DNA from: Methylotenera_A sp046598525
Lineage (GTDB): Bacteria; Pseudomonadota; Gammaproteobacteria; Burkholderiales; Methylophilaceae
Assembly (NCBI GenBank): GCA_046598525.1
Contig: JBKJIJ010000027.1
Location: 1 to 64,000, forward strand
Direction: 5' to 3'
DNA length: 64,000 nt
The position numbers and the translations under genes are program-made. The stretch's first letter is position 1, and each line of letters starts with the position of its first letter. Shown here piece after piece: positions 59,750 through 64,000 of the stretch. The notes under the pieces were generated by a model. It had not been told where the DNA came from. It made no database searches and saw only the letters and a program-made list of their open reading frames with translations.

Positions 59750-60490
59750 ATGCAAAACCCCTCAAATAGCCCAATCGAATGGCGTGCAAACCCGCAAGGG
59801 CTGTTACAGCCCTACTCCACCATTTTTCAGGATGTCTATTATTCTAGCGATAACGGTTTGCAAGAAACCGATTATGTTTTTTTGCAGGGCAACCAATTAG
59901 CGCAACGCTGGCAGCCGCTTTTAAGCAATCACTTTACGATTATTGAAACGGGTTTTGGTACTGGTTTAAATTTTTTATGTGCTGCGCAACTTTGGCTAAA
60001 AACGGCACCGCAAACCGCCACTCTGCATTTTATTAGCACAGAAAAATATCCCCTTACATTGGCAGAAATAACAGCCGCATGGCAAGCTTGGCCTGAGTTA
60101 AATTCTGTGTGTCAGCCATTTCTAGCAAAATATGAAGCTCCAACCAAACATAGTATTTGGTTATTTGATAATCGCGTGCATTTAAGTTTACTGATTGGCG
60201 ATGCGACTGAATGTTTAAATAAAACAGTGACTATAGCCGATGCTTGGTTTTTAGACGGCTTTTCACCCGCGAAAAACCCTGAAATGTGGCAACCCGCTTT
60301 GTTTGCGCAAATGGCAAGGCTATCAAAATCTGACACTACATTTGCTACATTCACCAGCGCGGGATTGGTTAGACGCGGCTTAAAATCGGCTGGTTTTGAG
60401 GTTAATAAACAGGCTGGCTTTGGTAAAAAGCGCGAAATGTTGATTGGTCGCTTTGTTGGCGAACGCTTTATTAGCGAAAGTAAAAATTAG
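59750..60490 (+). CDS. mnmD: tRNA 5-aminomethyl-2-thiouridine methyltransferase (separate MnmC domain)
   Basis: 246 aa. Matches the N-terminal methyltransferase half of E. coli MnmC: IEWRANPQGLLQPYSTIFQDVYYSSDNGLQETDYVFLQGN, FTIIETGFGTGLNFLCAAQLWL (SAM site), ADAWFLDGFSPAKNPEMW and FTSAGLVRRGLKSAGFEV. It makes mnm5s2U from nm5s2U at tRNA wobble positions. The usual fused oxidase domain is encoded in the next gene, which overlaps its TAG stop by one base. Confidence 0.93.
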   Translation: MQNPSNSPIEWRANPQGLLQPYSTIFQDVYYSSDNGLQETDYVFLQGNQLAQRWQPLLSNHFTIIETGFGTGLNFLCAAQLWLKTAPQTATLHFISTEKYPLTLAEITAAWQAWPELNSVCQPFLAKYEAPTKHSIWLFDNRVHLSLLIGDATECLNKTVTIADAWFLDGFSPAKNPEMWQPALFAQMARLSKSDTTFATFTSAGLVRRGLKSAGFEVNKQAGFGKKREMLIGRFVGERFISESKN

Positions 60491-61686
60491 TGATAACTAA
60501 AACAGCAATCGTTATTGGCGGCGGTATTGCGGGTTGCAGCACTGCGTATGCACTGGCTAAACGCGGCATTGCTGTCACATTAATTGAGCAGCACGACCAA
60601 TTAGCCACAGAGGCTTCAGGCAACCCAATTGCCACTTTGTACCCCAAATTAAGCATCAAACCCAGCGCGCAAAGCACTTTAGCCTTGCAAGGTTTTAGCT
60701 TTACCTTGGATTTACTCAAACAATTACCCAATAACGCCGATTTTTTTCATGCTTGTGGGCAGATTCAGCTGACTTATGACGCGCGTGAACAAGCTAGACA
60801 GAATGCATTGATTGCACAGCAAGAAACGTTATTTTTTCAAGCCTTAAATGCGCAAGCTGCCAGTGAAATTGCAGGTATTCCGCTTAAAATTGGCGGTTTA
60901 TTCTTGCCGCAAGCGGGTTGGGTTAAGCCGCAAGCCTTTTGCAAAGCGCTGGTTGGCATGCCAAATATCAGCGTAATCTCGCATTCTAAAGCGCTGGATA
61001 TTCAAAAAATCGATAATCAATGGCAAGTAAAAATTAACGATAAAAACTTGCAGGCCGAAATTGTTGTTTTGTGTAATGCCAACCAAGTGCCGCAATTTAG
61101 CTTATGCGCCAGCGCTGTCAGCACACCAGTGCGCGGCCAAGTGAATTTTTTTGCGCCAACGCTTGCTAGCCAGCCCATTAAAAGCATTATTTGCAGCACG
61201 CATTATTTAAGCCCTGCCGTAGATGGCCGGCATTCAATTGGCGCGACTTATGCACCTGATGATATGAACCCTGATTTGAGCGAAACCGATACTTTAGAAA
61301 ATACGTATGCTTTGCAAAAAATCTCCCCTGAAATTTTTAACAGTATTCAACAACAGCCATCACAAGGCCGCGTGGCGTGGCGCAGCCACACACAAGATTA
61401 TCTGCCGCTGGCAGGGCAAATGCTGGATGAAAGCGTCTTACGCGCCAAGCCGCCCCGCTATAATGCCAATTCTGCCGATTTGCCATGGTTACATGGCTTG
61501 TATGTCAATGCCGGGCATGGCTCTAAAGGCATGATTACCGCGCCGATTTGTGCAGAATTATTGGCTAATTTAATTGCAAATGAGCCGCTAGTAATTGAAA
61601 AAACCTTAGCCAGCAAGCTGAACCCTAGCCGATTTTTATTAAAAGAATTAGGTTTAAAGCAACTGGCAAATTCGCTCATTGTATAA
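60490..61686 (+). CDS. mnmC: FAD-dependent cmnm5s2U34 oxidoreductase (separate MnmC domain)
   Basis: 398 aa from a GTG at 60490 that overlaps the mnmD stop (TAGTG). Matches the C-terminal half of MnmC: AIVIGGGIAGCSTAYALAKRG (FAD binding), ATEASGNPIATLYPKLSI, RVAWRSHTQDYLPLAGQM and LYVNAGHGSKGMITAPICAELLANLI. Removes the carboxymethyl group from cmnm5s2U so that MnmD can methylate. The frames differ by one step, so the pair is not a simple stop mutation in one chain; coupled reinitiation is likely. Whether this split is ancestral or recent needs comparison. Confidence 0.92.
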   Translation: MITKTAIVIGGGIAGCSTAYALAKRGIAVTLIEQHDQLATEASGNPIATLYPKLSIKPSAQSTLALQGFSFTLDLLKQLPNNADFFHACGQIQLTYDAREQARQNALIAQQETLFFQALNAQAASEIAGIPLKIGGLFLPQAGWVKPQAFCKALVGMPNISVISHSKALDIQKIDNQWQVKINDKNLQAEIVVLCNANQVPQFSLCASAVSTPVRGQVNFFAPTLASQPIKSIICSTHYLSPAVDGRHSIGATYAPDDMNPDLSETDTLENTYALQKISPEIFNSIQQQPSQGRVAWRSHTQDYLPLAGQMLDESVLRAKPPRYNANSADLPWLHGLYVNAGHGSKGMITAPICAELLANLIANEPLVIEKTLASKLNPSRFLLKELGLKQLANSLIV

Positions 61687-61719
61687 GCTTGCGCAATGAA
61701 TTTAGATTAAAATCGTGTC

Positions 61720-63597
61720 ATGCAAGAAAATGAAACCACACTGGCTTTAAATCACCATCAGCAAGCCTTATTGCGCAATCCCAAAGATTTAGATGCGCAA
61801 ATTAACTGCGCCAATTTATGCGCAGAACTAAAACGTTTTGAAGAAGCCGCTGGTTATTTTCGGCGTATTGTGCGCGTGCTTAAACACAATATGCCAGCGC
61901 GCGATGCGCTGTGTTTTGTGCTGCAAGAAATGGGCAATGCCGCGCACGCCAACGCGCAATTTTTGCAAGCCCAAGCGTGTTTTGAAGAAGCGCTAGAATA
62001 CCAACCTAATAACGCCGTATTTTGGTACAACATGGCTAACGCGCAACGCGAACTAGGCAAGCTGCCAGCCGCGTTGAATAGTTTTAAGCAATCCATTCGA
62101 TTTAACCCCAATGATGCCGATGCCCACAATAACTGCGGCAATGTGCAACGTGAATTGGGCCAGCTTAATTTTGCAATTGCCAGTTATGAAAAAGCGCTGC
62201 AACTTAAGCCAGATTTGCATCATGCTTTGGCGCATTTGGTGCACCAAAAACAACATATTTGCGATTGGGTTGATATTGATTTGCAAATCAAGCAATTACG
62301 CGATTGGGTGACAATAGAGCCAAGCGCGCAAATATCGCCATTTGCTTTTTTAAGCATGCAAGGCAGCATGGCAAGTGAACAAAAAAAATGCGCCAGCAAT
62401 TGGGCCAATAGTTTTTATAGCAAGCTAATTCAACAACATAAAGCGTTTGATTTTAGCGAATTTAAAAATCCGCAACAAAAGTTAAAAATTGGCTATTTAT
62501 CGGCCGATTTCAGGCTGCACCCATTGGCTTTTTTAATTACTGAGTTGATTGAAAATAGTGATAAAAATCATTTTGAAACAATCGCTTATTCTTATGGAAA
62601 AGATGATAAAACGCCTGAGCGCAAGCGCTTAGAAAAAGCTTTTGATGTATTTAACGATATTAAAAACTTAAGCGATATTGTAGCAGCACAGAAAATCCAC
62701 CAAGACGGCGTGGCGATTTTGGTGGATTTAACAGGCTTTACGCAAAATAGCCGCACTGGCATTGTGGCGCTAAAGCCAGCGCCAATTAGCATCAACTGGC
62801 TGGGCTTTGCAGGGACTATGGGTGAAATCAGGGGTGAAATCGGGAGCGAAACAGCTGGAAAGCCGCTATTTGATTACGTGATAAGCGACAAAGTAATTAG
62901 CCAAAACGCAGCAGAGATGAGCGAAAAATTGCTCTACCTGCCCTGTTACCAGCCCAATAATCGCCAAAGGCCTATTAGTAAAGCAACGCAAAAAACTGCG
63001 CACCATTTGCCAGAAAACAGCTTTGTATTTTGCTGTTTTAATCAAAGTTTTAAAATCACACCTGCCCTGTTTGCAATTTGGATGCGCATTTTGCAACAAA
63101 CACCTAATAGCGTGCTGTGGCTGCTGAATTGCAACGTTTGGGCAAAGGACAATTTGCGCAGTGCCGCTGAAAAAGCCGGCATTGATGCCACAAGGTTGAT
63201 TTTTGCGCCGCGCGTTACTATTGCGGAACATTTGGAACGCCATCGCCATGCTGATTTATTTTTAGATACATCGCCCTACAATGCGCACACCAGCGCCAGC
63301 GATGCGCTGTGGATGGGTTTACCGCTATTAACTTGCATGGGCGATACCTTTGCCGCACGCGTGGCTGGCAGCTTGTTGCGGCATATTAATTTGCCAGAAT
63401 TAATCGCGCAAAATTGGCAAGAATATGAAGATAAAGCCGTATTCTTTGCGCAATATCCATCTCCTCTTATTGATTTAAAGCAGAAACTGATTACGCAAAC
63501 GAACAATTCAGGCTTGTTTAACCCAGCCCAATTTGCGCTAAATTTAGAGCAGCAATATCAACAAATCTGGCAAGCGTATCAAGCAAAAATTGATTAA
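61720..63597 (+). CDS. TPR-containing GT41 (O-GlcNAc-transferase-like) glycosyltransferase
   Basis: 625 aa. Four to five TPR repeats (about residues 10-180; e.g. AVFWYNMANAQRELGKLPAALNSFKQSIRFNPNDADAHNNCGNVQRELGQ) precede a GT41 catalytic region: KIGYLSADFRLHPLAFLITELIE, VDLTGFTQNSRTGIVALKPAPISINWLGFAGTMG, FCCFNQSFKITPALFAIWMRILQQTPNSVLWLL, RLIFAPRV, ADLFLDTSPYNAHTSASDALWMGLPLLTC. Cytosolic, transferring a sugar from a nucleotide sugar to protein Ser/Thr. No acceptor is identified; flagellin or pilin would be candidates, and pilU follows. Confidence 0.9.
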   Translation: MQENETTLALNHHQQALLRNPKDLDAQINCANLCAELKRFEEAAGYFRRIVRVLKHNMPARDALCFVLQEMGNAAHANAQFLQAQACFEEALEYQPNNAVFWYNMANAQRELGKLPAALNSFKQSIRFNPNDADAHNNCGNVQRELGQLNFAIASYEKALQLKPDLHHALAHLVHQKQHICDWVDIDLQIKQLRDWVTIEPSAQISPFAFLSMQGSMASEQKKCASNWANSFYSKLIQQHKAFDFSEFKNPQQKLKIGYLSADFRLHPLAFLITELIENSDKNHFETIAYSYGKDDKTPERKRLEKAFDVFNDIKNLSDIVAAQKIHQDGVAILVDLTGFTQNSRTGIVALKPAPISINWLGFAGTMGEIRGEIGSETAGKPLFDYVISDKVISQNAAEMSEKLLYLPCYQPNNRQRPISKATQKTAHHLPENSFVFCCFNQSFKITPALFAIWMRILQQTPNSVLWLLNCNVWAKDNLRSAAEKAGIDATRLIFAPRVTIAEHLERHRHADLFLDTSPYNAHTSASDALWMGLPLLTCMGDTFAARVAGSLLRHINLPELIAQNWQEYEDKAVFFAQYPSPLIDLKQKLITQTNNSGLFNPAQFALNLEQQYQQIWQAYQAKID

Positions 63598-63680
63598 TCT
63601 ATTTGGCAAAACACCTGCTGTAATAAATACGCGGCATGTGCTAAAGTTCAGCACAATTCACTCACAACGTTAGCATTACT

Positions 63681-64000
63681 ATGGCAGCCATCGACATTAC
63701 CCCAGTTCTTAAATTTATGACAGAAAAAGGCGGTTCTGACCTGTTTTTTAGCACCAACACCTCTATTCATATGGATATTGAGGGTGAAACGGTGTCGATT
63801 AATAATCAGATTATGCAGCCTGGCATGATTAAAGAAATTGCTTATAGCATGATGTCTGCGGATCAAATTAAAGAATTTGAAGCCATTTTGGAATGTAATT
63901 TTGCCATTGGCAAAAAAGATATTGGCCGTTTTCGCGTCAATGTATTTCGTCAGCGTGGCGAAGTGGGAATGGTGATTCGCCATATTAAAACTGATATTCC
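63681..64000 (+). CDS. pilU: PilU/PilT-family type IV pilus retraction ATPase, N-terminal part
   Basis: About 106 residues visible before the right edge. The opening (ITPVLKFMTEKGGSDLFFSTNTSIHMDIEGETVSI) is the PilT/PilU N-terminal domain; the phrase LECNFAIGKKDIGRFRVNVFRQRGEVGMVIRHIKTDIP is closer to PilU than PilT. The Walker motifs lie beyond the window. Expected to work in pilus retraction at the inner membrane. The start has only a poor ribosome site. Confidence 0.88.
   Translation, partial: MAAIDITPVLKFMTEKGGSDLFFSTNTSIHMDIEGETVSINNQIMQPGMIKEIAYSMMSADQIKEFEAILECNFAIGKKDIGRFRVNVFRQRGEVGMVIRHIKTDI

Noticed and set aside
1..64000. Search for tRNA, rRNA, CRISPR arrays, prophage and complete insertion sequences
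   Set aside because: No cloverleaf-like gene, regular spaced repeats, phage genes or transposase were recognised by eye; a tRNAscan or Infernal run would be needed to exclude small RNAs.

Overview
The window reads as a chromosomal segment of an AT-leaning Gram-negative betaproteobacterium. A Methylophilaceae-like methylotroph (Methylotenera/Methylophilus type) is my best guess. The grounds are a PEP-CTERM protein, a methanol-dehydrogenase-like PQQ enzyme, a TonB/ExbBD/HemP set, split mnmD/mnmC genes, DUF3034 and Crp/Fnr proteins of the short 'EYDRLFP...' type. This is inference from gene content; no rRNA or taxonomic marker is present. No tRNA, rRNA, CRISPR array, prophage or complete insertion sequence was seen.

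Layout. (1) 1-23 kb is a stress and envelope region: catalase (cut by the left edge), CopA and CopZ, NAD(P)HX dehydratase, phosphoketolase with acetate kinase, a general-stress flavin-fold protein, a second catalase-fold enzyme, an EF-hand protein, two Crp/Fnr regulators, a PAS-GGDEF-EAL protein, CsbD, superoxide dismutase, a four-gene Mce/Mla lipid-transport operon and an AsmA-like protein. Scattered over this part only are about a dozen copies of a 16-bp palindrome of Crp-like geometry, TGT(A/G)CG-N4-CG(T/C)ACA. It looks like the operator of one or both Crp/Fnr proteins. (2) 23-32.5 kb holds two xanthine-oxidase-family aldehyde oxidoreductases side by side: an IorAB type with a divergent LysR gene, and a PaoABC type followed by XdhC/PaoD and MocA for the cytosine-dinucleotide form of molybdenum cofactor. 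(3) 32.5-45.6 kb is iron handling and efflux: a Fiu-like receptor, PiuC, PepSY and cytochrome b561 on one strand; a TolC-MacA-MacB export system divergent from them across a Fur-box-like site; then a PEP-CTERM protein and exbD, exbB, tonB and hemP with their own Fur-like site. A 142-bp MITE-like element separates the MacB ATPase from its permease. (4) 45.6-49.9 kb holds an ion channel, a lipoprotein PQQ dehydrogenase, DUF3034 and a secreted truncated hemoglobin. (5) 50-59.5 kb is an ECF sigma/anti-sigma pair followed by a membrane-lipid remodelling island: two CFA-type methyltransferases, desaturase, FAD oxidoreductase, DUF1365, DUF1295, DUF2878, DUF6134 and lipocalin. (6) 59.7-64 kb holds mnmD and mnmC as overlapping separate genes, a TPR/GT41 glycosyltransferase and the start of pilU.

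How the parts may work together: regions 1, 4 and 5 suggest an organism that meets oxidative or light stress by detoxifying peroxide and superoxide, moving lipids between membranes and chemically modifying unsaturated acyl chains. Region 3 is a Fur-controlled iron uptake system next to an efflux pump that may export or recycle a siderophore. The most notable observations are the palindromic operator family, the sigma-factor-linked lipid island, the apparent AUC start codon of the MCE protein and the MITE placed exactly between the two macB half-genes.
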